Positions 8,958 to 19,850 of a DNA stretch of 64,000 bases are shown piece after piece. The stretch spans positions 171,860,163 through 171,924,162 of the forward strand of contig CM077647.1 of assembly GCA_039707465.1 (NCBI GenBank), written 5' to 3'. The notes below the pieces were generated by a model. The model was not told where the DNA came from. It saw only the letters and a program-made list of their open reading frames with translations, and did not search any database. The first letter of the stretch is position 1, and every line of letters starts with the position of its first letter. Source of the stretch: Rhabdophis nuchalis (lineage: Eukaryota > Chordata > Lepidosauria > Squamata > Natricidae). Both the position numbers and the translations under genes were made by a program.

Positions 8958-9536
8958 TCGTCCTTTGCGAGAGCTCAGAAACAATGCCGTTAAGTGGGAG
9001 GGGGGGCGCAGGAAAAAAAAAAGAGACCATCATCGGCTGGCCGGGGGGGGGGGGGACCTGCCTCTTGCATGCAGCCCCTTTCTGCCACGCAAGACGCCCA
9101 CCTCTTCCAGCTGGGCGAGGCTGGTTGCAATAGCAGCTGCCATTGGGTCAGCCCATTCCCCTCGCCTGTCAATCAAGCGCCCCCAGGCCCCTCCCCTCTT
9201 TGTGACGCCTCCCTCCTTTCCTCCTCCTTCCCCCGCTCTCAGTTTCCCACCACCTGATCGCCCGCCCACCCACCCCAGGCAGGAGGGAGCACCAGGGAGG
9301 GCTGCCGCGCTCTCTTTTGGAGCTTCCCTCCCGCCCCCCGGCCCTTCCCTCCAATTCAAAACCCAGCAGGAACGTTCCTCAACCGCCTCCTCCTTCTTCT
9401 TTTTTTTTTTTTGCCCCCGCCCAACCCATTCATAAAATGTAAGCCCCGCCCCTGCCAGAAGCTGGGCACGCCCCCGTTCTGAACGACCCCGCCTTCCCCC
9501 GCCCAGCTGTTGCGATGCGTTCCTTCTTGAGGAGCC
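8958..9536 (+). promoter_or_regulatory. ABHD4 promoter and 5' UTR region
   Basis: A GC-rich block directly upstream of the ABHD4 start. GC boxes (GCCCCGCCCC at about 9443, further CCCCGCC runs at 9480-9505) and a weak CATAAAATG motif at 9431 are visible. The transcription start cannot be placed from sequence alone. Open frames across this block are a by-product of GC-rich composition. Confidence 0.5.
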
Positions 9537-9559
9537 ATGGAAGAAGACCTTGAGCCGTC
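9537..9559 (+). CDS. ABHD4: ABHD4 coding exon 1
   Basis: ABHD4 is an alpha/beta-hydrolase that removes acyl chains from N-acyl-phosphatidylethanolamines and lyso-NAPEs in a pathway to N-acylethanolamines such as anandamide. The seven coding exons found here join in phase to 343 residues, the expected size for the family. Landmarks of the joined protein are: HGFGGG (residues 76-81) at the oxyanion hole, the GHSLGG nucleophile elbow with Ser147, and the ABHD4/5 HxxxxD motif at 321-326. This exon carries only MEEDLEP plus two bases, in good Kozak context (GAGCCATGG), followed by a GTAAGT donor. Intron 1 is 13.4 kb, swollen by repeats. Confidence 0.9.
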
Positions 9560-10114
9560 GTAAGTCGGAGCTGGCTTTCCTTGGGGGTGGGTGGGGAGGG
9601 TGGAAAGAGAGGGAGGGGGGAGGAGGCTTTCCTGGGGAGGGGTCTTCCCCAAAGGGGGAGGGGGGGGAGGAAGAGGAGGGAACACCAGATCCCCATGCAA
9701 CATCTGGACTGGAGGGTCCCTGTCCATCGGAAGCAAGGCTGTTGGGCAGGAGAAAGCAGGATCAATGATTGTTGCTTTGCAAGCTGCTGGTTATGTAATT
9801 GTGTATCCGCTTGTGAGGGTGGCTGGCAGCATGGAGTTATTTCTACTTAAGCCTCTCTTTGGATTCTTGGCTTTTTCTCCTTGCTCAGCAAAGCACTTTT
9901 TTTTTTTTTAACTTTTGCCTTCCTAGTTGCTTCCTAGCGGGCTCAGCTTGTTCTGCCCTCTGGATTGTTGTGGTGTGGTGTGGTTGTGCTTAAATCCTGA
10001 GTCATGGTTATAAAACTATCCCCTAATCCAGCTGACGAAACACTCCTGCCCAGGGTGCAGGAAGTGAAAACAACGGAGAGCTACAGCGACAGGAGGGCAA
10101 ATTCTAAACGAAAT
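9560..10114. other. ABHD4 intron 1, start
   Basis: G-rich sequence just after the donor (9590-9690), then ordinary intronic sequence with a T run at 9898-9910. No gene is seen. Confidence 0.5.
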
Positions 10115-10215
10115 AAAATAATAGAAGTCTTTATTGGTCAAGTGAGATTGGACACACAAGGAATTTGTCTTTGGTGCCTAAGCTCTCAGTGTACATAAAT
10201 ATATCAGTGACAATA
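10115..10215 (-). mobile_element. LINE/retroelement 3' tail fragment
   Basis: A GTCTTTATTGGTCAAGTGAG block resembles the reversed 3' ends at 31380 and 56998 (CTTTATTGTCATTGTA). The family is not resolved. Confidence 0.35.
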
Positions 10216-10498
10216 CTCATTGTGATTGGAGGGAGAGAGAGGGAACGGCAGAAAACAAACCATAACAAGCATTTTAAATGGTCTTTGGGAGTGGCTATTA
10301 AACATGTCCATGATGATGGAGATAAAGTGATAAAAAAATGAAGAAATGAAGTGCTCTGAGCTTTTAAAATTCAGGCAGGCAAAACACCTGTTGCATAATG
10401 CAAAAAACCTGGACAGTGGGTGTAGAAATACTTAGAATACTCAGAGAAGGCGTTATAGAAGAGAAAGAACTGGAGAAATAATAACACAATCTAAAGTC

Positions 10499-12741
10499 AA
10501 AGGTAAAAGTTCCCCTCGCACATATGTGCTAGTCGTTCCCAACTCTAGGGGGCGGTACTCATCTCCGGGGCTGAAGAGCCAGCGCTATGCGAAGACATCT
10601 CTGTGGTCATGTGGCCGGCATGGCTGAACACCGAAGGCGCACAGAATGCTGTTCCCTTCCCACCAAAGATGGTCCCTATTTTTCTTTTTTTCTTTTTTAA
10701 TTTTTAATTTTATTTTATAAACATAACAAAAATAACATATACAATACAATATTTCACCCAGTGCTATACAATGGAAAGGAAGGTTTGGTTCTTCAAAAGT
10801 AGGTATCTTCAAATGTCTTTAAGTCCTCCAAAATCCGCGTTCTCTGGGTACAGGTGTCGAAGCATCCAAAGTTCCAAGTGCATAGTCCACAAATGGCTTC
10901 CAAGTCTTCCAAAAAACATCCTTTTTATAAACACCCTCTCTAAATTTAATTTCACATGTCATTTTATCATTTAAGGCTAATTTCCACATTTCACAATACC
11001 ACTCTTCTATTTTAATATTCGTCTCCAATATTCGTCTCCACTTTCCAATATCTTGCTATTATAATTCTACCCATTATAATCATAATTCTAATCAATTCTT
11101 TCTCATACTGTGTTAATTCTAATTCCTTAATTATCAATAATAATATAGTTTCCAATCTCAATGTTATTCTTTTCTTCATTATTTCAAATATCGTTTCCTC
11201 CAATTTCTGCCAAAACTTTTTAACTTTATCACATTTATACCACATATGTTCGTACGTTCCCAATTCCATATTACACCTCCAACATTTATTACTTTTTTTT
11301 TTATCCATCAATGATAACCTCAATGGAGTCAAATACCATTTCCAAACCACCTTAAAGTTATGCTCTTTAATCCTTATGGATAAAATCCTCATGATTCGAC
11401 TCTTCCAATTCACCTTCCAATCCACGTCTGATATTTTAATCTTAAATTCATCCTCCCAGTTCATCTTCATTGCCATTTGTGGTTTCTCATTAAAATTTAT
11501 AATCTTATATATCTTACTAACGAGTCCCTTTAACCCCATTTCGTCCTTAATAATTTGAGATACTAAGTTTTCAAATTCAGTTTCGTTTCTACCTATTTTA
11601 CATATTCCCCTTACATTCATAGTCCATTTTTCTATCTGTATTTTTTCAAACCAATTTAACCCCAATTTTTCCATTATTTCTTTTCTTCTACTTTCATTTC
11701 CTAAAGCTTTTAACCAATCTATTATACTTTCTATATTTTCCTCTTCCAATACTTTTTCACGGTTTCTGTTGGTTTTAATCGGCCAATTTCCAATTGTCTT
11801 TCCCAAAAAGGTTATATCTGGGATTAATATTTTAACAAATTTATTCCATATTTTACTCAATCCCTTTAACCAATAACTATTGATTACCTTTTTTGATTTT
11901 GCTTTATCTAAAAACTATACAGAACCAAATCTCTTAATATCTTTTAACTCTAAATCTCCCCAGTGTCCATCTCCACCTTTAAGTATTTTTACCACAGTTC
12001 TAATATTATAGGCCCAATAATAATTAAGTAGATTGGGAATTCCCAATCCACCTTCCTTTTGGTTTTGATACCACATTTTCTTCATTAACCTAGGTCTTTT
12101 CCCACCATTACAGAATTTATCTAATTCTGATATCCTTCCATATCTTTCTCTGTCAAGTTTAATGGTAGCATCTCAAATAAAAAATTAAATTTTGGTAGCA
12201 ACATCATCTTACACATTGCAATTCTGCCAAACCAAGACAACTTTATCTCTTTATATTTGTCTATCTTTTTCTCTACTTCATTCAACATCACATCATAATT
12301 AATTTTTTTCAGTTCCTTAACTTTAAGTGAAAGTGTTATTCCCAAATATTTCAATGTATTTTTAATTCTTATCCCGAATTGTTCTTGCATGTTCTCCCAC
12401 TCTTTACCACTTTTATCCATTAATAGTTCAGATTTTGACCAATTTACTTTCAAACCTGTCATTTCTTCAAATTCTTTCAAGTGTTTATTTATCTTCCTCA
12501 GGTCCTTCTCTATATCCTTCAGAATAATCAAAGTATCATCTGCGTACAAATTTATCTTATATCCCTTGTACCCTATTTTTCAACTTGCATTTTTTTACGT
12601 GCTTTCGAACTGCTAGGTTGGCAGAAGCTGAGACAAGTAACGGGAGCTCACTCTGTTACGCGGCACTAGGGATTCGAACTGCTGAACTGCCGACCTTCTG
12701 ATTGATAAGCTCAGCATCTCAGCCACTGAGCCACTGTGTCC
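10499..12741 (-). mobile_element. Sauria SINE split by an L1
   Basis: The left part (10499-10684) and right part (12571-12741) together form one Sauria SINE in minus orientation: a BovB-like tail (CCCCTCGCACATATGTGCTA on this strand) and, at the far end, a tRNA-like head with the box B complement GATTCGAACTGCT near 12671. The halves join exactly at the L1 target duplication, so the SINE was there first. Confidence 0.85.
10685..12570 (-). mobile_element. 5'-truncated L1 inserted in the Sauria SINE
   Basis: Minus-strand frames (11012-11860 and 12121-12549) encode the C-terminal half of an L1 ORF2 polymerase, including MYADDTLII (RT catalytic YADD) at the 5' edge. The 3' end has a T-rich (poly-A on minus) run at 10685. 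The exact 11-bp duplication CCCTATTTTTC occurs at 10674-10684 and 12571-12581, with a TTTT/A-type target. Frame breaks near 11880 and 12120 make it a pseudocopy. It closely resembles the L1 at 34787-36327. Confidence 0.92.
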
Positions 12742-12926
12742 CCTAACACAATATAAAGACCTGCTAATATAAGTAGTAAGATTTGTGACAAAAGCAAGCA
12801 AGCTAAAGGAATGAAATGGAAATCACTTTTTTTTACATTTTTTAATTGCGAGCACACCAGCCACATAATACACACAATACATGCTACATACATACATACA
12901 CACACAGTCTGGTGTGTGTGTGTGTG
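12742..12926. other. ABHD4 intron 1
   Basis: Unremarkable AT-rich sequence ending in a short CA/TG run. Confidence 0.5.
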
Positions 12927-13193
<267 letters not shown>

Positions 13194-13219
13194 TGAAATA
13201 GAGCTAATTTGATTTTGAA

Positions 13220-13385
13220 GTTAAAGCACCAGGAAACCAGGAGGCTGTGACTTCTAGTCCTGCATATGAAACCCAGCTGAGTAACTTTGGCCCACTCCTT
13301 CTCACCTAGCCTCACCTCAAAGGGTTGTTGTTGTTGCTGTGGGGAAAATAGGAGGAGGAAGAAGTATGGGCTGTGTCCACTGCCT
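13220..13385 (+). mobile_element. tRNA-derived/MIR-like SINE
   Basis: CACCAGGAAACCAGGAGGCT and TTCTAGTCCTGCAT followed by GGGTTGTTGTTGTTGCTGTG match the common squamate SINE also seen at 27096-28065 and reversed at 53095-53235. Confidence 0.6.
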
Positions 13386-13552
13386 TAACCATTTTTTAAA
13401 AGTGGAGAGAGAAAAAATACTGTTTAAAAAATACCAATAGCAATAAGCCTAGATACAAGCCGGAACATCATTTCAATACTAGGGGCATTGACAAAATCAT
13501 CAGCCAATTGCAAAAGGCAGCTTTACTTGGAACAGCTTACAGTCTCTGACAA

Positions 13553-13730
13553 TACAGAATAATAAGAGTTGGAAGGGCCCCTCAGAGGTCTTCTAGTCTA
13601 ATTCCCCGCTCAAGCAGGAGACCCTATACCACTTTAGACAAATAGTTGTCCAGTCTCTTCTTAAAAACCTCCAGTGTTGGAGCACCCACAGCTTCTGGAG
13701 GCAAGTTGTCCCACTGGTTAATGGTTTTAA
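13553..13730 (-). mobile_element. CR1 3' fragment
   Basis: Reverse-oriented CR1 tail: AGAGTTGGAAGGGCCCCTCA, CAAGCAGGAGACCCTATACC and CTTCTTAAAAACCTCCAGTG blocks in order. Confidence 0.8.
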
Positions 13731-14698
13731 CTATTACTACCTTTAATATTACCAAACAACATTAGCCTTATAAGCCATGTCCTTTGGAAGGACTCAATAG
13801 GCGGATAAAAATGCCAAATCCAGTCTATAAGCACCTGGCTGGCTGTGTGTGTGAGACCAGCTACGATTATAATAATTGTTATTTATTATGATGGGTGTCA
13901 AACTCCCAGGCCCTTGTGAAAAACAATTGGGGAAGAGTTCCTGACAGGCTTTGAGACTTTATATAGAGAGGGGTCAAATGTGCTTTCTACAAATAATTTT
14001 CCTTAATCTCTCCCCTATTTGATTTCTCAACCCTTAATGCTGGGTGTTACGATTTGAGGATTAACGCTTGCTTATGTCAGCAAAAGCAGGCCGGTAAGAA
14101 GGCAGATTGAAATGCAGCCGGGCTTTATCCTCTGCCGACTTCTAGAAAGTGCCAAGAAGAGGCCTGCGCTGGGGGACTGGCACGGACCAAATAAAACTTC
14201 ACAAAAGCTAGGCCCCAAACAGTTTTCAAAGGCAAAGAAAGGATCTGGTTCCCTGGGCTTCAATAAAAGAGTTTAAGCACTGCTGGACGAATTAGTTTTC
14301 TGTTGCTAGGATGTCTCTGATTCTCCTTCCCACAAAGACAGTGACTTTTCTCCCTTGCTAATTAAAAATAAAAATTCGGGAAGAATCCTTTAGAGACTGC
14401 TGCTAGTTCCACCCACCGCCCAAGCCTTAGGCAAAACCGGCTGGCGTTTCTGAAGTATAGGCCTGTTTCATTTCTAAGGGGGAAAAAAGGCAGGAAGTCA
14501 AACCCAAACTGGGAAACTCTTTCAAGGCCAGTTTTACGGCTGGGGAGTTGCCATACAGTACTAAGTGAGAGGGAGAAAATACTCCAGGTATGCTCAGAGG
14601 CCTTTATAATGTTGTGTATTATTTTGACATCTCACAGGGAAAATCAGAGGAGGAAGGTGGGCTCAATACGTTTGCCCCCTGATGTTATTTGTAAAAAT
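13731..14698. other. ABHD4 intron 1, mostly unique
   Basis: No exon or complete element. A short hAT-end fragment (GGGTGTCAAACTC) lies at about 13894. Confidence 0.45.
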
Positions 14699-14842
14699 AA
14701 CAGATTAACAGAGTTGGAAGGGACCTTGCAGGTCATCTAGTCCAACCCCCTGCCCAAGCAGGAGACCCTATATCTGCCTCTACCTAGGATCGAACTCACA
14801 ACCTCTTGATGGGGAGGCAAGAGCTACACCTCTAGGCCACAG
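14699..14842 (-). mobile_element. CR1 tail joined to a tRNA-type SINE head
   Basis: 14699-14765 is a reversed CR1 tail. From about 14770 it continues as the reversed tRNA-like head (box B complement GGATCGAACTC at 14788) of the SINE seen complete at 59638-59877. Confidence 0.6.
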
Positions 14843-14873
14843 CAGCAGCATTAATTAATTAAAATAATAATAC

Positions 14874-15427
14874 TGTTCTGACTAAGGCTTTCCGAGTGCA
14901 TGAAACAAATCCCTTGTCCCGGCAAAAATCCCTTTTACTAATTTGCTGTGAATTCTGCCGGCAAAGTTTTTCAAAGGAGGATTTACGGTCACAGACCTTA
15001 TCTGGTGTACCAGGCCGATAGTTGCAAAACTTGGCAAGGAGTCTCGGAGAGTCACAAACCAATAAAGCGAACTAATTGTCTCCTGCAAACTCCACTCCCC
15101 TTTCGTTCCTCTTTTATTTCTTCTGGGGAGGGTCCATTCACCGTCTGGCCTTACTCCCAAATTGACCCCTGTTCTTTAGCTGTTCCCTTTGTCTGGTAAC
15201 TCTGTGCTTGTGCCCACGAGGAACTGGCTCCAGCTGTTTGTGTGCACCACTGATGTCTGACTCTGAAGGCAGCTGATAAGTGGCATACATTTCTGGCCCC
15301 CTGTCTGCCTCCGACAGAGCCCTCATCAGAGCCTTCCCCAGATTCCAGGACTGGCCCATGTACCTCCCCAACCTCCTCACTGTCCGAATCTGCTGCCACC
15401 TTCGCTGGCTGCTGGCGGGCCACAACA
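14874..15427 (-). mobile_element. Solo LTR, family A (minus orientation)
   Basis: Same family as 4819-5429 and 27203-27751. It runs TGTTCTGACTAAGG to GGCCACAACA on the plus strand. Flanking 5-mers are AATAC and GATAC. Confidence 0.75.
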
Positions 15428-15439
15428 GATACAAATAAA

Positions 15440-15945
15440 TAATTAGGAATTGCAAAAATTGGGTATATGGCTAGTATACCTTCGAGACCGTCTACTACCC
15501 CATACATCCCTTCGACCGACTCGCTCCCAGGGAGAGGGTGTTCTCCGGGTGCCATCGACTGGGCAATGCCGGTTGGCGGCTCCCAGGGGAAGGGCCTTCT
15601 CTGTGGTGGGCCCTACCCTCTGGAATGGCCTACCTCCCGATCTCCGTTCCATCACAAACCTCCGCTTGTTTCGCCGGCACTTAAAAACTTACTATTGTCA
15701 CCTGGCCGGCCTAGCATGATCTACTCCACACCCATTGTTTTTATAACAAATCAAAATGTTAATTTATGGGTTTTTGAATTTAAATTTTATTTTAAGCAGG
15801 GTATTGATTTAATTTAGTTATTATTTAATAATATTTTGTATTTATGTATATTTATTTTAAATCTCTGTTCGCTGCCTCGAGTCCCTTTGTGGTGAGATGG
15901 GTGCGGGTTACAAATGTGAAAAATAAATAAATAAAATAAAATAAA
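15440..15945 (+). mobile_element. CR1/L2-clade LINE 3' fragment
   Basis: The frame at 15450-15719 encodes the C-terminal end of the same polymerase as 455-2420 (LWNGLPPDLRS-type motif), followed by the CTGCCTCGAGTCCCTTTGTG tail and an AAATAAAT run. Confidence 0.8.
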
Positions 15946-16300
15946 TAATGAAAAGAAGGACTGGGGATGATAAGATAGCAGTCTTCCAATATTTGAGGGA
16001 CTGCCACAAAAAAGAGAGGGCCACCTTTTTCTCCAAAGCACAGATGTCAAGACAAAAGCAATGGGTGGAAACTAATCAAGGAAAGAACCAACCTAGAACT
16101 AAGGAGAAATTTCTTGACAGGACAATTAATCGATGGAACTGCTTAACTCCAGAACTTACGGGTGCTCCAACTATGGAGGTTTTAAAGAAAAGATTGGACA
16201 ATTTGTATAGGTCAGGGTTTCCTGCCTGAGTTGGGGGTTAAACTAGAAGATCACCAAGGTCCCTTCCAACTCTATTATTCTGAATAGCTTGCCTTCAGAA
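15946..16300 (+). mobile_element. CR1 3' fragment
   Basis: Forward-oriented CR1: the frame at 15948-16229 encodes the extreme C-terminus (KRRTGDDKIAVFQYLR-like), followed by the CCAAGGTCCCTTCCAACTCT tail. Confidence 0.8.
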
Positions 16301-16351
16301 GTTGTGGGTGGAGAGATTGGACAGGCATTGGGAAGAATGCCATAGGGCCGT

Positions 16352-16860
16352 GATGGCGAACCTATGGCAGGTGGCGCCCAGAGCCATCTCTGCAGGCATG
16401 CGAGCCGTCGCCCAAGTCAGCGCGACCCCCGTTTTGGTGCTAGCAGGCCTCCCTGAAGCCTCCTGGGACCAAAAAGGGGGATGGGGAACACTGCGTTCAC
16501 CCACCCACCCCTGCGCATGCCTGTGTAATCCCCCACCCTCACCCATGCGCACCTGACCCCTCTACATATGTGTGTGTGCCTCCCACCGGGGAGCTGATTT
16601 TCGAATCTGCTGTGAGACATGCACGCATGCATGGGAGCGGTGGTTATGCGCGCGTGCATGGAGGTGGGGGCATGCAGCGCCTCCTTGTTCCCTGTTTTTG
16701 GTCCCAGGAAGCTTCATGGAGACCTGCTAGCACTAAAACGGGAGTTACACATGCATGGGGGGGCATGGGGAGCGCGGGGGGTGGCGGTATCAGTGGTGGC
16801 GTTGCGTGTGCATGTACGTGTGGACCTGTGGGGGGGACATTAGATGAAGAGTGTCGGCAT
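16352..16860. mobile_element. hAT-like element, partial
   Basis: Begins GTGATGGCGAACCTATGGCA, the same end as 26697-27095 and 29655-30104. The right end is not clear. The interior holds GCATGCGC- and GCATGGG-rich segments. Confidence 0.5.
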
Positions 16861-16861
16861 A

Positions 16862-16952
16862 TGAAGAAAAACAGGTCACGGGGTTTCCTGCTTGGGCAGG
16901 GGTTAGACTAGAAGCCCTCCAAGGTCCCTTCCAACTTTGATTTTCTGTAGAA
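16862..16952 (+). mobile_element. CR1 3' tail
   Basis: GACTAGAAGCCCTCCAAGG and TCCCTTCCAACTTTGATTTT are the forward 3' end of CR1. Confidence 0.65.
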
Positions 16953-17019
16953 CAGGAGCAACAATAATTGGCATTGACAAATTTGCCATCAGTCAATTGC
17001 AGAAGGTCTTCCGGTCCTT

Positions 17020-17255
17020 CCGGCACGCCTGAAAAAGTTGGCTTTTTTCAGCAAGCCGGCCTGGCCTGAATTGAAATAAATTATTCATTTTAATTGTTAA
17101 TTTAATTTTTAAATTTAATTATAAATTGTCAATTGGGTTTTTGGATATTCTATTTAATCTTTTTTCAACTTTTGTAATATGTGTTTTTATGTTGTACGCC
17201 GCCCTGAGTCCTTTGGGAGAAGGGCGGCATATAAGTCCAATAAAACCTAAACCTA
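17020..17255 (+). mobile_element. CR1/L2-clade LINE 3' tail
   Basis: CGCCGCCCTGAGTCCTTTGG and AGAAGGGCGGCATATAAGTC form the characteristic 3' stem of this LINE. Confidence 0.7.
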
Positions 17256-17860
17256 AGGAAGCTTTACTTGGAACAGCTTCTGTCCTGCGGTGATATCTGT
17301 AACCACCATCAAACATCCAGATTTGCCTATCCCAGGTCCTTGGTAAGGACTCGCTAAGTAGACATAAATGCCTGCCTTCCTCCCACCTTCCCTCCCTCCC
17401 AGGCTTGAGCTCAGCATTAAAAGTTTCAATAGGTCGCATGTACCAACTGAGAATTTAATTCATTGGTATGCCCGCCATGCCAAAAGCCGCAGGGACAGCT
17501 TGTGCTTTGTTGTGTGAAACCGCAAGTTGCGTTAGCATAAGTCATTCATTGTTTCCCTCTTTCCCGCTGCCAGCCGGATAGAGAGAACAGGCGAGAGATA
17601 AAGAAGGAAGACTCTGTTGCACACACCTTGCCCCACTCGTGTCTGGGCGTGGGAGACCCTCGTTTCTGGCTCATCGGCTGAGGTTTGCATCTGTGTGCAG
17701 ATGTGCGTGCATTGCCGAACCATCAAGTGCAATTGCTGGACACATTTGGGGAAGCCATGTTCACCAGTTCTGCTCTGAGCAATGGTGCCACTTTGGGACT
17801 CATATAATGGATTGTAACTCCCTCCCTTCCCCCTTTTTAGAACTGTGTAATATCTTTCTT
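17256..17860. other. ABHD4 intron 1, no recognised feature
   Basis: No exon with good borders and no complete repeat. Confidence 0.45.
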
Positions 17861-17861
17861 T

Positions 17862-18029
17862 GGGATTGGGGTGACTGAATAGAGCTGAGCATTTACTGGC
17901 CAGGTGCCCTTCCTGATGCCTATGCACAGTTTGCAGCAGATATTTTCTCTTTTATCCCTGATAAAGAAACATATATCGCTGCCTAGGACTGAAATTTCAA
18001 CCTTCCCAGTGGGAGGCGAGCGTCTATAC
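17862..18029 (-). mobile_element. tRNA-derived SINE, reversed
   Basis: Diverged reversed copy of the SINE at 59638-59877 (GAGCATTTACTGGCCAGGTG; CCTAGGACTGAAATTTCAAC in the box B region). Confidence 0.55.
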
Positions 18030-18037
18030 CTCTAGGC

Positions 18038-18177
18038 CAGGGGTCTGCAAAGTCGGCTCTTTTAAGACTGGTGGACTTCAACTCCCAGAATTCCCCAGCC
18101 AGCTATGCTATGCTGGCTGGGGAACTCTGGGAGTTGAAGTCCACCAGTCTTAAAAGAGCCGACTTTGCAGACCCCTG
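18038..18177. mobile_element. Palindromic hAT MITE, copy 2
   Basis: Near-perfect inverted arms of about 65 bp with the same CAGGGGTCTGCAAAG ends as copy 1. Flanks CTCTAGGC (18030-18037) and CTTTAGGC (18178-18185) match at seven of eight. It lies in ABHD4 intron 1 and would be transcribed as a long hairpin. Confidence 0.88.
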
Positions 18178-18185
18178 CTTTAGGC

Positions 18186-18724
18186 TACCTGCGGCCGCTT
18201 ATATAATGGTTTGTGGTGTCCTCAAAATAAAGCATCAAGCTGAGAGACTTGGATTCAAATCTCTGCCTTGAAGCCCACTACAAGTAGTCCTTGACTTATG
18301 ACTGATAATGACCCAGAAATATAAGTCATGAAGGTCATTAAGCGAGCCACCACGTAATTTTGCAACTTTTTCTCCCCCTGTGGTTGTTAAAAACACTGCA
18401 GTCCTTAAGTGAACTCTGCAATCGTTACACAAACACCAACAGTTTTTTAAACAAACCGATTTTCTTCAGTGGAAGTTATTTTGCCAGACGTTAATGCCGG
18501 AAACCGGTCTTAAACAATGCCAAAAATTGTGGTCGTGTGACAACAGGACACACAAATGGCCGTAAATGTGAGTCAGTTGCCAAGGATCCCAAAATGTGAT
18601 TACATGACAAGTGTGTGTGTTGTGTTCATCACTGTCAGAACTCTGGAACCAGGTTTTAATTACCCAGAGCGGGAAGGAGCCCATTAAAAAGCCCATTAAA
18701 CACAAATGAATGTGTGTTGTCGCC
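18186..18724. other. ABHD4 intron 1, dispersed-repeat fragments
   Basis: 18280-18640 holds fragments of the CTTGACTTATGACTGATAAT-type repeat seen several times in this window. No gene. Confidence 0.4.
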
Positions 18725-18850
18725 AGGGTGAGGAGATTATTATTTTATTTATTTAATATTTTTTATTATTTTTATTTCTTTTATATTGGGCTCTTGTGTC
18801 TTATTGTAAGCCGCCTTGAGTCGCCATGTACGAGTAAACGGCGATATATC
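18725..18850 (+). mobile_element. LINE 3' tail
   Basis: AAGCCGCCTTGAGTCGCCAT and CGGCGATATATC form a LINE-type 3' stem followed by an AT-rich array. Confidence 0.5.
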
Positions 18851-18884
18851 TTTAAATTGATAGAAGTATGCTAACTAACTAAAT

Positions 18885-19850
18885 AACTCTGAGGAGTTAT
18901 TTAAATTTATAAATGTAAATATCAATTCAATCTTATAGGAATATTATAAAATAAATAAATAAATAACTGAGGAGATTTAAACAAATTTATATAAATATTC
19001 TAAATAAATAGATAACTGAGGAATTATTTAAATTTATAAATTTAAATATGAATTTAAACTGAGATAAATATCCTAAAATAAATAAATAAATAAATAAGTA
19101 AATTAAAAAAAAAACAAGTCTGAGGAAATTTAAACAATTTATAAATTTAAATATCAATTTAAACAGAAATATTCTAAAATAGATAATAACTGAGGAGATT
19201 TAAACAAATTTATATAAATATTCTAAATAAATAGATAACTGAGGAATTATTTAAATTTATAAATTTAAATATCAATTTAAAGTGAGATAAATATCCTAAA
19301 ATAAAAAAAATAAAAAAATAAAAAAAACAAGTCTGAGGAAATTTAAACAATTCATAAATTTAAATATCAATTTAAACATAGAAATATTCTAAAATAATAA
19401 CTGAGGAGATTTAAACAAATTTATATAAATATTCTAAATAAATAGATAACTGAGGAATTATTTAAATTTATAAATTTAAATATCAATTTAAAGTGAGATA
19501 AATATCCTAAAATAAATAAAAAAATAAAAAAAACAAGTCTGAGGAAATTTAAACAATTCATAAATTTAAATATCAATTTAAACATAGAAATATTCTAAAA
19601 TAATTAATAACTGAGGAGATTTAAACAAATTTATATAAATATTCTAAATAAATAGATAACTGAGAAATTATTTAAATTTATAAATTTAAATATCAATTTA
19701 AAGTGAGATAAATATCCTAAAATAAATAAGTAAATAAAAAAATAAGTCTGAGGAAATTTAAACAATTTATAAATTTAAATATCAATTTAAACATAGAAAT
19801 ATTCTAAAATAAATAATAACTGAGGAGATTTAAACAAATTTATATACAGA
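18885..19850. repeat. AT-rich higher-order tandem array
   Basis: About four copies of a roughly 210-bp unit. The marker TCTGAGGAAATTTAAACAA recurs at about 19119, 19332, 19538 and 19747. Each unit is itself made of three subunits of about 70 bp that begin CTGAGGA and contain AAATTTATAAATTTAAAT palindromes. The array ends where the LINE fragment at 19851 begins. Confidence 0.9.

Noticed and set aside
9030..9911. Several overlapping Pro/Gly-rich frames around the ABHD4 start
   Set aside because: Shadow frames of a GC-rich promoter and G-rich intron start; only the eight-codon ABHD4 exon is supported.
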